From NCBI GenBank assembly GCA_030765065.1, contig CM060979.1, positions 12,987,001-13,051,000 on the forward strand: a stretch of 64,000 nt of DNA, written 5' to 3'. The stretch is from Deroplatys truncata. Lineage: Eukaryota; Arthropoda; Insecta; Mantodea; Mantidae. A model generated the notes under the pieces. The model was not told the DNA's origin. It made no database searches and saw only the letters and a program-made list of their open reading frames with translations. Shown here piece by piece: positions 44,242 to 56,172 of this stretch. Made by a program: the position numbers and the translations under genes. Every line of letters begins with the position of its first letter. Within the stretch, counting starts at the first letter, position 1.

Positions 44242-45176
44242 GTTCAAGTTGGGCAATAAGTCTCCGTACCCCTGCGAGTATCAAATGTTACTATGCTATA
44301 TAGCTATGTTACTTCTTATCAATTGTATACCAAGGACAACAATGCGAGATCACTTGAAAAAAAGACCTTGAGCTCAGACATTTTTAACTGACATTTGTAA
44401 ACAAGGTTATCAGATAGAGACCGGAATGAGCATGTCTTAGCATGCGTGCTTTGTTAACTCAATTTCCAAATGCAGTGAACCATGCCAAGGTTATGTTTTC
44501 AGATGAATGTGTGATTTATCGCAGCTCACGTGTTAAAAATATTGTCCTTTGGGCCAAAGAGAATCCTCATTACACAGCCGAGTTGGAAAGGAACCCACCT
44601 CACGTAATGATATGGGCAGCAATGACATCACATCTGCTTGGACCGTACTTTTTTGAAGGAACTGTGAATGGTGCAAATTATTTACACATGTTACAAACAT
44701 GGTTAATACCTCAGCTTGAGGAAAGGGGCCTCACAGAATGCATATGGTTGCAGCAAGATGGTGCACTTCCTCACTATGCTCTTGCAGTGCGCGAGTTCCT
44801 AAATGAACACTTTCCAGGACGGTGGATAGCTCGTGGTTCATCAGCAACACCAGCTCCCTTGAAATGGCCACCAAGAAATCCTGACCTCACTAAACCTGAC
44901 AACTCATTATTGGCTGTCATTAAAGCGCATGTATCTGCACGTTGTTTTGCTACAAATGAAGAACTGCGCAATGTTGTTGAGAATGCATTTTGCACTATAA
45001 CACAGGACAAGCTCAAGAATATGTCAAGAGGAACATAGAGGCATGTGGAACTGTGTTTACAGCATCATGGGGAACATACAGATATATTGGACACCTAATA
45101 TGTAAATATTTATGCTAAAATAAATCAATTAGCATTCCATACTAGGGGGTACAGGGACTTCTCGCCTACCCTGTAG
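44242..45176 (+). mobile_element. Tc1/mariner-group transposon, DD41D-type
   Basis: 935 bp between TA (44240-44241, 45177-45178). Imperfect inverted ends share AAGTCTCCGTACCCC (left, about 44258) with AAGTCCCTGTACCCC (right, reversed). It is 5'-deleted in the coding region. It lies inside PIF/Harbinger copy 2. Confidence 0.75.
44442..45038 (+). CDS. Transposase, catalytic part (DD41D-type)
   Basis: A 198-codon open frame: HAKVMFSDECVIYRSSRVKN (first Asp), VLWAKENPHYTAELERNPPH, VMIWAAMTSHLLGPYFFEGT, TECIWLQQDGALPHYALAVR (second Asp), KWPPRNPDLTKPDNSLLAVI (third Asp, 41 residues on) and ATNEELRNVVENAFCTITQD. The order is that of IS630/Tc1/mariner transposases with an extended GRWI.RGS insert. 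The N-terminal DNA-binding half is missing, and a stop (for the usual WRH) ends the frame at 45038 with NVELCLQHHGE-like similarity continuing. Cannot transpose itself. Confidence 0.8.
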   Translation: MRALLTQFPNAVNHAKVMFSDECVIYRSSRVKNIVLWAKENPHYTAELERNPPHVMIWAAMTSHLLGPYFFEGTVNGANYLHMLQTWLIPQLEERGLTECIWLQQDGALPHYALAVREFLNEHFPGRWIARGSSATPAPLKWPPRNPDLTKPDNSLLAVIKAHVSARCFATNEELRNVVENAFCTITQDKLKNMSRGT

Positions 45177-45222
45177 TATACTATGGAAGTAGAGCTTACT
45201 CTAGGTTGGTGCACGTCACCTC

Positions 45223-45957
45223 CAGCATCTTAGCGAAGTTTTTTTTTTTTTTTTGTAATCAGCATTAATATCAGATATGATTTCACATATTTATGCAATA
45301 TTAATTAATGTACATGAGTAAGTGTAAACAGTTAATATTTTCAATGTTACAGCAATTTTAAAACTTTGATAAACCTGGCCCAAACTAATTCTGCATGGGA
45401 AGGGTTAAAAAAGATAAGTCAGGTTACATTACTTTTGATGCCACACATCGTAGCACGTTGCTGTATGAAGGCTTGTTACATTTTGCACATGAAACCACAA
45501 TGTGAGCAAGAATACGTGGAAGTGTACAAAACATAAAATTATAGTAGTGCTCTGATATTTTAACAAATACACCTTATTACATACATCTACTGAATAATAT
45601 GGAAGTAAGAGCATTTTTCTTCTGATTTACAGCTTTACTGAAGTGCATAAAAATGTGTGTGTCTCTTGTGTGAAAAAGGGTAATTAAAAACTGAAAAGTC
45701 TGATATATACGAACTGGCTGGGGGGTGGGGAATTTTTCTTTAACCAAAATTGATCCCTATTTTCCATAGAGTCTGGAAGTATGAATGTGAGCGTGTTTAA
45801 TAGCAAAAAATTAACAAGATGGATTTACGATAATCTACAGTTCATGAGTTCAGTACCAGCATCATTTCTCAAATCGAAAGCCACCACAGAAGGGGGCTAT
45901 ACAAATACTATGCTGATTCATTCATCCATGCACTGATACATCAGAACAATTAAAAGG
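45223..45957. other. Intronic sequence without recognised features
   Basis: T-run at 45240-45254; no gene or terminal repeat recognised. Confidence 0.45.
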
Positions 45958-45959
45958 AC

Positions 45960-47140
45960 ATCAAATCTTATAAATTATATTATATGTTACATTCATATGG
46001 TTCCTCCACCCACTATCACTTAATTTTATATCTTTTTTACAAACTATTCTTTCAAATGTGGGGAAACCAAGATACTTAGGCAGAGAATTAAAAAAAAGGA
46101 GTGGACAAATCTACCAAAAGAAATTCAAGGGAAAACATTTATGAATGTAAAATCGAGAAAAAGCACAATAGAAGTAAGAAACTTTTTAGACAGAGTAAAT
46201 GCAAAATGTTGAGCTAAAATTGAAGAAGCACGTTAAATAATAGTAGATATTGAATTTTAAGCTATAAGTAGGACCCAGTAGCTCAGCAACCACAGGGTTT
46301 GAGTCTTTTGGGTACCCGGGGCTAAGCAACTCGGTGAAGAGGTAAGAAAATGAAATGTATACAATTAAATGGTAAATCTTGTATTATGGTTATGCTGATG
46401 TCGTCACTATATTTGTATCATGAAATTGTGCTTGTAGTATCACAATAAATTACTTAGAAACTATTCCTATAAAAGCTTATTTTTCTGTCCATTTGTCAAA
46501 AAGTACACAGAAAAGATTTTATTGCACTTTTGTTGTAGATACCATGGGGATAAAGGAGACTAAAGTAATAATCAAATCTTGCAGTTGTCACAAGCTGGCT
46601 ATGGAATTTCATACTCTTTACACACCATCATGAGGGGAAAAAAATGAGCAAGCACTAAAAATTAATAGAGAAAATTCAAACCAAGAGTAACAAATATCTC
46701 GGAATGGTTAATGCCTCAAGATCTGCTGCATTTTTTTGTTTAGTACATTTTTATATACGTCTTATGATTAACCATTTAATACAATGTTCCTTCTGAATGG
46801 AGAGGACTTCACAAGTTAATCCACAGAAAATTCAATTTATATCAATTTTGTTTGTCACGTTAAGGTTTTAAATGTATGGTATTTTAATGAAAATCATTAA
46901 AGCTTTTTTATAAAAAATGCAGAATATTTTTCCATACAAAGGGTAGTTTGGGATGGAGAGTTTTCTTGAAAATCTTAGTGCTGCATCTTCGGAAGGTATT
47001 TAATTTTAATATCTAGTTTGGTATTTGTCCATGAGTTATGCCATTCCTCTCCATGCACATAACACCCTTTTTCTGGATTTGATGGGGCCCAAAACATACT
47101 GAATTTTTGGGTTGAGTGCAATACTTTCTCTTCCTATGAG
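45960..47140 (+). repeat. AATCTGATG-family repeat, diverged copy with LINE inside
   Basis: The flanks 45960-46065 and 46440-47140 follow the full-length consensus in order: ATGTTACATTCATATGG near the left, ATCTCGGAATGGTTAATGCC, GGTAGTTTGGGATGGAGAG and GGGCCCAAAACATACTG at the right. A LINE 3' fragment interrupts it. Confidence 0.6.
46066..46400 (+). pseudogene. L2/CR1-like LINE 3' end
   Basis: It encodes KKRSGQIYQKKFKG/KEWTNLPKEIQGKTFMNVK-like sequence and IEVRNFLDRVNAKC, corresponding to KKKWDNLPIEIIGRKMLSVK in the copy at 56684. The 3' UTR shares CTCAGCAACCACAGGGTTTG and CAACTCGGTGAAGA with that copy. Only the last 60 codons are kept. Confidence 0.6.
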
Positions 47141-47600
47141 ATTCATGGTAAAGAACATGAAAATTAGAAACACACTTAATCATTTGCATTCAACTTCACT
47201 ATTAGGTACATATACTTTAGACAACCTATTGTCTGAGGTAAATACCCTAACAGTGAAATGGAGTGGAAATAGGAAAGTGTGGATAAATAAGGCTGGTTTA
47301 CAACAGTCAACAATGACAAAGTTGAAATACATGTATTCTAATACAGCAATCGCAACTGATAGGAAGTTTTCCTCGGCTCCGGGAACAGGAAAGAAGTCTT
47401 GGCCAAGTTTTAACTTTCTAGATCCATATTGTGCACATTAGACCCTTCACTGAAATGATTATTACATGTGGCTGTAACATGAAACAGCCACTAGTGCTCT
47501 CTCTAGTCGCAAGCTGGAAACATGAAACTAAAAGAAATTCTAGCATATGTGCATCCTAACCTCAAATCCTGTCATCCGCAAATTCAATGAGCACTGGTTC
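47141..47600 (+). other. Unassigned open stretch before a LINE
   Basis: A 109-codon frame at 47112-47441 (ending SSAPGTGKKSWPSFNFLDPY) has no recognised domain and begins inside the repeat; probably not a gene. Sequence from about 47600 belongs to the LINE RT. Confidence 0.3.
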
Positions 47601-49019
47601 TTCTACTGAAAGGGTCACCTGTGGTTTATGTGCAACTCAATGTAACTTTATGTTCTATGTTCTCAAAAATAATAGAAGCGGTATTCCTAAAGCAATTGTA
47701 ACTGTACTTTAAAAAGCTTAACATAATATCAGAATGGCAATTTGCTTTCTAAGAAAAGAAATCGACAACAAACGCAATAAATAAAGTTAATGACTATCTA
47801 ATTAATGCACTAAATAGCCACAAACACGTAATATCTATATTTTTAGATTTATCAAAAGCATTTGATTGTAAATTTAGATATACTTTCAAATAAATTGAAA
47901 AATCATGGAGTTAGAGGATTGGCACAAAAGTGGATACTATCATATTTAAAAAATAGAACACAATGCGTGGAAATAAATCATAGAAATAGCTTGGGTATTA
48001 CAGAAAAAATTAAATATCATTTTCAAACGGTAAATGAGAAGTCCCGCAGGGTTCTAAATTAGGGCCATTTTTATTTTTAGCCTATGTATATGATATTTTT
48101 GAAATAATACAAAGAAATGGAGGTTTGGCAATTGGATATGCAGATGACATGACAATAATAATTAGAGGCAAGTCAGCAACAGAGGTGGAAACTAAAGCAA
48201 ATGAATTAATTAAAATAATAAAACAGCACTGCTTAAACTTAAACATGATATTAAACACCACAAACAACAGCTAGGATAAATTTTGAACTAGGAAATTGGA
48301 GTAAAAATGACAAGCATTGCAATAGATGGAGAAATAATACCGGAAATGCAGCATGCTAAAATCTTAGGGGTAATAATAAACAAACAACTAAAATGGAAAC
48401 CATATATATCTCACATAATCAAAAAGATAAATAAAGGTCTATTTATAATGATGCAATTAAGAAAGAATATGGATTATGAAACTTTAAAACAAGTGTACTA
48501 TGCGTTCATTTACTCACACACAAAATATGCGGAAACATTACTGCGACAGAAGTAAAAAAAGGTTTTCAAGTTTCAAAAAAAACTATTCGAATAATTGGGA
48601 AAATAAATAGTAGGCATACATGCAGATTAAGGTTTAAAGAGTTCAGTATTTTAACTGTTCCATCCCTATATATATATATATATGAAACAATAAAAATCAG
48701 TGTATACATAAGTATAGTTTAAGAAATAATGAGGATTATTTTAGATCAGAATATAGGGGAACAGTAAAACAATCGTTGCAGTATAAGCATGGGTAAAGAG
48801 CTTTATAACAAGTTATTACCTGTTGAAATAAAAAAAATCAATAAAACAGAATATAAACTAAAAAAAATAAAAAAAAGTCTTAATAATGAATGCATTTTAT
48901 AGTCTACAAGAATTTAAGTATTGGGATATGTAAAACCTGTATATATGTATATAAAACTGTTTTTGATGTGTTCTTGAAATCTTGTATTTAAAGGATGAAT
49001 AAAAGTATCTTATGTTATC
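47600..49019 (+). pseudogene. Non-LTR retrotransposon RT (Jockey/CR1-type), decayed
   Basis: Order of parts: FSKIIEAVF and NIISEWQFAF (about 47665-47750), then NAINKVNDYLINALNSHKHV, ISIFLDLSKAFD (RT block A), VNLDILSNKLKNHGVRGLAQ, KWILSYLKNRTQCVEINHRN. After a break come GPFLFLAYVYDIFEII and LAIGYADDMTIIIRGKS (catalytic YADD), INKQLKWKPYISHIIKKINK, and LRKNMDYETLKQVYYAFIYS. The end of the thumb reads IRIIGKINSRHTCRLRFK. At least four frame changes. The 3' end with GAATAAAAGTATCTTATG is near 49010. Confidence 0.75.
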
Positions 49020-49244
49020 TCAAAACTGGGTGTTGTCTAAAAAACAATAGCAAAAACTTAAAACAGCATAAAAAACTGGTAGAAATTAACAAAGAACAAC
49101 AAACAACTTTAATGCATGCCATTAAATAAGGGATTGAAAGTGTAATGCATCTGCATTTAGATAGTATTTACTCTATCTAATTTTTATGTTGGCTAACCCG
49201 CAATATGTTGGCAGCAGGTGAAAAAAAATATCATTGGTCATTAT

Positions 49245-52055
49245 TAGAGCTCGGATTTTTGCATATTTGCATGTTTTATTCCTTGATAGTTAGACGTATG
49301 CAAGTGAGTAATAAATTTATTCCATATTGTAAGGAGTTTATTACGGAAGTTTTATAGTGCATATAAATGCATATTTAAGGTGTTAGTGCATATTTAACTA
49401 ATTTCTGCATATTTTTGCATATATTTTACTTTTTCAGCAATTATTCATGAAATACAAATTTGTATTTCACAATGATACTTTAAGAGAAAGAGAGGGTTCA
49501 GAGAAAATTTCTCTTTTGTTGTTCTGTTTGTGTAGAACTGCTAAGTTAACATGCTTCTAAATGCATAACAGGTTGGCGAAAATGAGAACATAGCTATCAA
49601 CAACCAGGGCTCCCTGACATAAAAATGTGCCGTCAACAGATAAACTTGATAGCGTTCAACAATCATGCGGCAAATCTTTAAAGTTCGGCGAGGCCATTGT
49701 TACTAGATACGGTTTGTATTAATGTTACACAAACGAAGCCGTCAGACGCAACGATAACATTTTCCAGAAATAAAAGGTGCCGTTTTCAGTCACTCTTAAA
49801 CTTGTAACTAGTGTGTATTCTAAAGTGTAAGCAGTAGGAAATGGAATATTACAATGCCTAAGGAGAAGAGCAGTAAAGCTTACTTGCTTCGAAACTGGAT
49901 TGATGGAAATCCTACTCTAACAACAGATGGAAATATAGTACTGTGTCAAGTGTGTGAAAAACATGAAGTTTTATTGTTGTATTTTCAGAATATTTTAAAG
50001 ATCAACGCAATTTTCGTTAGTGAGTGTTGGTTTTATTTAACTAAAATAACCTCATCCTATTTTTACACAATTGTTATAGGTGTCCTGTGACAAAAAAATT
50101 TCAGATTATGCAACATTTACAAACAGCTACTCATAGACATGCTATCAATAAAAATGTCTCCAAGATCCAAACAACCTTACCAGCAGCATTTTCTGCAAGC
50201 AGAAGTGGAAACGATGACAGTAATAACTTTTCGAAAGATATCTGCAAAGCATTAGTTTCAGCCAACATTCCTTTGAATAAGTTAAATAATATGGAATTTC
50301 GAAATTTCCTGGAAAAATATTCCGGACGAAAAGTTCCTGATGAATCAACAATAAGGAAAAACTACCTTGGCAAAGTTTATGAAGAGGTAAGTTTAAACAT
50401 TTATTAAACAAAGTTAGTTTGTGTATCAACTACCCCAACACCCTCCCCAATATTTTGAGCTTTATAAAAATTTGTCGTTTATTTAAAACTTTTAAATGCA
50501 TTATAGACAGATATTTTCAAATGGAAACAAAATTACGTATGGCCCGTAGTGTCACGGAGTTTTGATTTCTTTAGTTGTTTATCAAGAAACACTTTTTTAT
50601 ATATTTTAAAACTTGTTTCCCCTAAAACTGAGCCTCCAAATTACACACTTTATCTTTACTAATTTTCAACATCATAATTATTTTTTCAGGTAATACAAGA
50701 AATAAGAGAACGATATAGGCGACTCAAACTTGTGGTTATCTGTAGACAAAACAACCGACTCGTGTGGGAGATTTATTGCCAATGTCGTCGTGGAAAAAAT
50801 GACTGAATCTGAACCAGGAACGCCACATCTCATTGTCTCCAGGGTACTGGAAGTAACAAACCATTTGACGATTGCTAGAGTTGTTCGTGATGCATTGCGT
50901 GTTTTGTGGCCTGCTAAAGAAAATTAGGAAAAACTCTTGGTGTTAGTTACAGATGCAGCAGCATACATGCTTAAGGCAGTTAAAGCTTTGCAGGTATATT
51001 ATCCTAAGGCAGTTCATATGACTTGTTTAGCACATGCTCTCTACCAGTTAGCGGAGGAAATTTGAGCAAATTTTCCAGAAGCAAATGTCTTAATTTCCTC
51101 TGTGAAAAAAGTGTTTCTGAAGGCGCCATCAAGAGTGAAATTATTTACTGATATGATACAAGATACTGGTTTACCCCAGAGCCTATCTTCACGAGATGGG
51201 GAACATGGATTAAAACAGCTCTATATTACAGTGATCATCTGGAAGATGTGAAAAAGGTGCTCGACTGATGGACAAAAATGAAGCTGCAAGTATCCCTACT
51301 GCAATGAGTGCTTACAATGAGAAGGGTCTCCAGAGTAAATTAGTATTTATTAAGACCTACTTTAGTAAAATACCAACCGCAATCAAACATTTGGAAAAAA
51401 AAGGAATGTCTTTATCTTCTGCCCTACAAGTATATGAAACAGCTGTCGCCGAAGATATACCTGGAGAAATAGGAAAGTGTCTTCGTAACAAAATTGAGAA
51501 AACTGAAGCAAGAAATCCAGGTTTAATGTTTCTTCGGGATGTGAATAAGGTGCTACAAGGAGAATCTGAAAAAGAACTTAATGCTTATTCTGTAAGTGAC
51601 ATAGCCTCTTTCCGATACTGTCCTGTGGCTTCGTGTGAAGTAGAGAGATAGATCTTTCTCTTCATATAAAAACATTTTAAGCGACAGAAGAAAGTCGTTT
51701 CTTCCTGAAAACTGTGAAAAATATTTAATTGTTTATTGCAATAAAAACGACTAATGGTAAACTAGACTAAAAGAAAGACTAACAAATATTAATTTTGTTC
51801 ATGTCTCTGTTTAAGACTGAATTTACAATCTGATTACTTCATCAAGATTAATAAATGTGAGAAAGTTAAAATAATATGCTTTATTTTAAATGCATATTTT
51901 AAAGTTTTTAGAGCATATTTTACAGATTTTTAGTGCATAGATGCATGCATATATTCATACTTTATATGCAGTGTTTAGAGCATATTTTACAGATTTTTAG
52001 TGCATAGATGCATGCATATATTCATACTTTATACTGCATATAAATCCGAGCTCTA
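49245..52055 (+). mobile_element. hAT transposon with complete ends
   Basis: 2811 bp flanked by the perfect 8-bp duplication GTCATTAT (49237-49244, 52056-52063). The ends TAGAGCTCGGATTT are inverted. Subterminal TGCATAT motifs abound. It contains a BED-type, two- or three-intron transposase gene with several breaks. It inserted at the very left edge of the Penelope-derived remnant at 52061. Confidence 0.92.
49854..51770 (+). pseudogene. hAT transposase, broken
   Basis: Exon 1 (49854 on) MPKEKSSKAYLLRNWIDGNP and LCQVCEK (BED zinc finger start). A second exon after TTGTTATAG at 50079: KKFQIMQHLQTATHRHAINK, FSKDICKALVSANIPLNKLN, FLEKYSGRKVPDESTIRKNY, ending at GAG|GTAAGT near 50386. After an intron (to about 50689): LWLSVDKTTDSCGRFIANVV (first Asp), [20 protein letters not shown] (second Asp), [15 protein letters not shown]. 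Then TRWGTWIKTALYY and the dimerisation end CPVASCEVER...FKRQKK.. about 51620-51720. Frame changes near 50722, 51065 (stop), 51250 and 51645 disable it. Confidence 0.88.
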
Positions 52056-52060
52056 GTCAT

Positions 52061-52421
52061 TATACAGAAAATTTGAGTCAGAGTTGAAACACTTTACATC
52101 ACTTACATGTTTTACAACATGTTTTACCGGTTTTGAGAGGTAATTACTCTAATCCTTGGAAGTGGACAACTGGTTCCTTGTGGCGTTGTCTGGTATGCAT
52201 CTGTGTATGGTGGAATCTGGTGTAGTGATGAAATTCCATAGTGGGTTTGATGGCGGCAATCCAAAATTCATCACATGGTGTTTATATTTTATGTATGGAC
52301 AACACCACAAGAAACCAGTCGGCCACTTTCGAATATAGGAGCAATTAGCTATCGCAAGCATTCAAGTTGTAAAACATTTAAGTGATGTTAAGTGTTTCAA
52401 TTCCGACTCAAATTTTCTATA
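52061..52421 (-). mobile_element. Penelope-derived remnant: GIY-YIG tail between inverted repeats
   Basis: Arms 52061-52118 and 52366-52421 are inverted copies (AGAAAATTTGAGTCAGAGTT with TTCCGACTCAAATTTTCT). Between them the minus strand encodes YIKYKHHVMNFGLPPSNPLW and NFITTPDST, matching the end of the endonuclease at 5196-5963 (KHRNHLMNFELPPHNSLWRF). The arms differ in sequence from that element, so it is another family with the same architecture. A loose hammerhead relic with palindrome ACCGGT lies near 52123-52135. Confidence 0.7.
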
Positions 52422-52423
52422 TA

Positions 52424-54598
52424 CAGTGGAATCTCGTTAGCACGTTCCTCATTAACACGTTTTCCCGTGTATTGCGTTGAATTATAAAAGTCCCGGCACA
52501 AAATGCATCAAATGCATTAATAACGTTCGTTTAGTACGTTTTCTCGCTCCCGCTTACTACGTTCGAAGTTTGATGCCCTCATTCGCTATTTTGGCCAATG
52601 CCAATGCTTGGTCGGTTGGTATTAATAGTCATTTTTGAGAACATAAAAGTAACGGTCCAGTGGGAGTAGATTTACTACATTCAAAGTTAGACGTTCTCAT
52701 TCGCTACTTTGGTCAAACCAGGCGGGGTGGAACCGGCAGCCAATACCATGCATGTACGTATTTGTGGGACGCGTTTTGTGTGTGTGTGGGGGGGATGCTT
52801 TAGTGACGCTCTTTGGTGTTCTGCGGTGACGCTTTAGTTTAACAGTGGCTTGGTGTGGTTAGTTTATGCTGTTGAGTGTTGACGAAACGTAAAAGTATTT
52901 TAACTTTTTGTTCGCAATGGAGAAAAAGAAAGTGCGGCAAATAACCAACAGTGAAAAACTGAAAATCCTTGAGGAAGTAGATCGTAATCCAAATATGACA
53001 CGTGTGGATATAGCGCGGAAGTTAAACATTCCTCCGTCAACCTTAAACACAATTGTTAGCAAACGTAAACTAATTGAAACTGCTTTTGAAGAAGGAAAAA
53101 AATGCTAAAAGAAAACGTAATCGCCCTGGCCAGTTTCCAGAATTAGATGATGTTCTGCTAAAGTGGTTTACACAAGCTAGAGCTTCAAATGTGCCAATAG
53201 ACGGTACTGTGGTTCGAGCTCAGGCAACACATTTAGCACAGAAGATGGGACTGGATGATTTCAAAGCGTCCAATGGCTGGATTGAAAGGTTCAAGAATCG
53301 ACATGGCTTAGTCTACAGATGTTTGCGAGGTGAGGCTGCTGCCGTAGATATTGACGCTACACTGTGTGAAAACATAGAATGTGGAAAAATACAACGCTCC
53401 TGTCAATTTTGAAAGACTATAGCCCCAATGATGTGTATAATGCAGATGAAACAGGACTATTTTTCCATCTTTTGCCAGACAAAACCCTGGATTTTAAGGG
53501 CACTAAGTGCCACGGTGGGAAACTTAACAAGGAGAGGATTACAGTTTTGTTGTGCTGTAACGAAAGCGGAATGGAGAACTTGGTACCACTGGTTATTGGA
53601 AAAGCACGCAATCCGCGATGTTTTAAGAATGTGAGATCTTTTCCATGTAAGTACACTTCCAACACAAAAGCCTGGATAACTTCTGCCGTCTTTGAAAATT
53701 TCTTACGAGCATGGGACGCAAGACTGGGCATAAGAAGCAGGAAAATTGCACTGTTTATTGATCAGTGTGCTGCTCATCCACCAACTGTTTCAAATTTAAG
53801 AAACATAAAGATCATTTTCTTCCCAGCAAACTGCACGAGTAAGCTACAACCTTTAGATCAAGGCATAATTCGGTGCATGAAACATGCGTATCGTAAGAGG
53901 CTGGTACAGAGAAGGTTGGCTGCACTGAAATCGACGACAAGAAAAATCACCGTCTTAGATGCCATGCATTTTATTAGAACTGCTTGGGATTGTGTGACGC
54001 AAGATACCATTAGGAACTGCTTTAATAAAGCCGGTTTTTGCCGAGTTCTTGGTGATGAAATTACGCAGGAAGACGAGTTTTCCGAGAGTGAAGAATGGCG
54101 CCAAATAGCAGACGATGCCGGCGTGTCTTTCGAAAACTATGTAAACATTGACAATGAAATTCCAGTGTGTGAAACAGCGACGATAGATGAAATACTTGAA
54201 GAACAAGTGAAAGATGAAGCATTAGTGGGAGACGAAAGTGACGATGAACCAGATCCTGAGCCAGTACCTACAGTGTCAGAAGCCATGCAGGCAATGGACA
54301 TAGTGAAGCGATATGTGTGCAGTTTCGAAGTTGATGATGTAATGACTTTACTAAACAAGATGGACAGTAAAATTTTGGCATTAAAACCAACAAAGCAATC
54401 AACTATCGATATGTATTTCAAACCAATGTAAATAGTGTCTATATTTCACATCCGTTTTTGAGGTAAGATGTATTATTAGATTTTATTACATAAATATGTT
54501 CTTAAGTTGCAGATTATGTATTTGCGTTAACACGTTTTCCCGTCTATGACGTCCAAATCCTTGGGTCCCCGCAAAAACGTACTAACGAGATTTTACTG
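52424..54598 (+). mobile_element. Pogo/Tigger transposon with complete ends
   Basis: 2175 bp between TA (52422-52423, 54599-54600). The ends CAGTGGAATCTCGTTAGCAC and, reversed, CAGTAAAATCTCGTTAGTAC form the TIR. A subterminal repeat TTAACACGTTTTCCCGT is present at both ends (52451, 54526). It contains a nearly complete CENP-B-like transposase gene. It inserted at the right edge of the Penelope-derived remnant. Confidence 0.93.
52917..54431 (+). pseudogene. Pogo/Tigger transposase, two frame changes
   Basis: MEKKKVRQITNSEKLKILEE, VDRNPNMTRVDIARKLNIPP is the CENP-B-type HTH (52917-53100). After a frame change, RNRPGQFPELDDVLLKWFTQ, AQATHLAQKMGLDDFKASNG, WIERFKNRHGL is the second HTH (Tc5 type). 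After another near 53400, DYSPNDVYNADETGLFFHLL carries the first Asp, RKIALFIDQCAAHPPTVSNL the second and PANCTSKLQPLDQGII the third. An acidic tail (DEPDPEPVPTVSEAMQAMDI) follows to the stop at 54431. The last 330 codons are open. It is close to intact, hence a fairly young copy. Confidence 0.92.
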
Positions 54599-54628
54599 TA
54601 ATTTCAAATTCACATCACTGTTACTATA

Positions 54629-55551
54629 CCTTGATCAGCGAGAGTTGAGTTGCAATGTAAACAAATGCATGTATTCTTGTCCATAGCATCGATGTTGTAT
54701 TCTTCTCTTTTACTAGTTCCCAAAAATTGGCTCAGTTTAAGCTTTTTTGAGGGGTTATTTAATGTTATTCATATACCTATAAAATGGCTGCATATAGCTG
54801 GATTAGTTAAAGCTATTCCATAAAGCCTTTACTTGGTGCTGCAAATATCTGTTTCTGAGAAATACCACAGCCCATGCGGGAGAGGGAAGATGTCCCTTCC
54901 ATTGTATTATGCACGTTGCCTTACTTTCCCACCTCTCTCTCTAGGCAGACAGGCATTACTTGGATCATTTCAGCTAAGAACTGTTTTTGCATACCAATAA
55001 GTTATTGCCATTCAATCATGGTATGGACAATGATTCAAGTTGAGGCCAAAATGACTTCGTTTTATTTAATACTGAAGCAGAATGGTTTTGATTTTGTGAA
55101 CAGCGAAAAAACAAAAGTGATTATTGACAGAGAATATGTTGTGTAGCATCGTAAGTACTTACATAACAAAGGTGGAGGAACCGGGAGGTTTAACAGACAG
55201 CGTAGTGGACTGTCTGGTCATTAATATCACCGAGAATATTTCAGAAGATGGTTCTGAATCTGATCTGGTAGGAATAGAGCCGCTGCCAGAATCAAAATAA
55301 ATGTAAAAGTGAAAAGCTATTATTATTTGCCTTCAGTAAAACATTAGTTATGCAGCATATTACAAAGAGAATGTTTTAAGCATATAATCTCCAAGTCCTA
55401 CACATAAAGCAACGTCTGTGATGCCATCCCAAATGTGAACCAGTAATTTAAACCGAACAAAATCCTTCGTTTCCTTCTCCCCACTCCTCCATCTTCTCCT
55501 TTCCGCTTACACGTGGAAGGATATATGCATATCAACTCTCGCTGAACCAGA
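54629..55551 (+). mobile_element. TA-target DNA transposon, internally deleted
   Basis: 923 bp between TA (54627-54628, 55552-55553). Ends CCTTGATCAGCGAGAGTTGA and, reversed, TCTGGTTCAGCGAGAGTTGA. Inside, LILKQNGFDFVNSEKTKVII, DREYVV.HRKYLHN (55060-55165) matches the segment before the first catalytic Asp in the same Tc1/mariner-related group. It is joined to the acidic C-terminus NITENISEDGSESDLVGIEP (55225-55300). The catalytic core is gone. Confidence 0.7.
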
Positions 55552-55857
55552 TATAGCTTATCCATATTTTATACTAATATCATTGGTCAGTTAAAAAGAA
55601 ATGTGCAAAATTGACTTTCCACTTTGTGAGCAATATGATTAATGATGTGGACTCACGTTGTTACTGGACTATTGTGAACCAAAATCTTGTATGCTTATTA
55701 CTTCCCGTTCTTGTTTCCATTTTGGTTACATTCTTGGGTTACTGTGAACCAGCCTTTAAACTTGTAAATTTATATCTATCAAAGCTACAAAACATAATTA
55801 CGTACTAAGAACACTTTACACGTGTGTAAATATTACTGTAATTATATCTCAACTTAC

Positions 55858-56087
55858 ATGGCAGAATATTCAAACAATCCGTAGTATGGATTAAACATCT
55901 CCTTTGATAGGAGAAAGAACCATTCTCTTGCTAATCCACCATAATCTAAGCCTACTTCACCTTCAAACTCCACCCAAAGTTTTGTTTTCAAAAGATCCAT
56001 TCGATTTACACTGCTTATGATTCGATATGAATCTTCTAAAATATTCTGTCGTCTGACCTTGATTTCAAATTTATTAGGTACATTGTT
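55858..56087 (-). CDS. Nedd4: Nedd4 exon: start of HECT N-lobe
   Basis: This 230-nt exon starts in phase 0 with [20 protein letters not shown] and continues through [20 protein letters not shown] and [20 protein letters not shown] to EYSA, the opening of the HECT N-lobe. It ends with the first two bases of a Met codon (AT), completed by the next exon. The donor GTAAGT begins at 55857. The following intron is 16.7 kb and contains most of the mobile elements on the right side of the window. Confidence 0.96.
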
Positions 56088-56172
56088 CTGGAACATAAAA
56101 CAAACATTTACATTTTAGAGCCGATTCACAGAAACGGTTAGGAATGAGTATTACTATGAAGATCATACTTAC

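Larger units (their letters stand above)
42725..45222. mobile_element. PIF/Harbinger element, copy 2, with nested insertions
   Basis: Starts GGGCAGCATGCAATATGTTC and ends, reversed, near GGTGACGTGCACCAACCTAG, the same ends and subterminal sequence as copy 1 (TTACTTCAGAAGTAATGTTT; GAAGTAGAGCTTACTCTA). It contains the decayed accessory gene from about 42921, a SINE at 43391-43765 and a DD41D transposon at 44242-45176. Both insertions postdate this copy. Confidence 0.7.
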
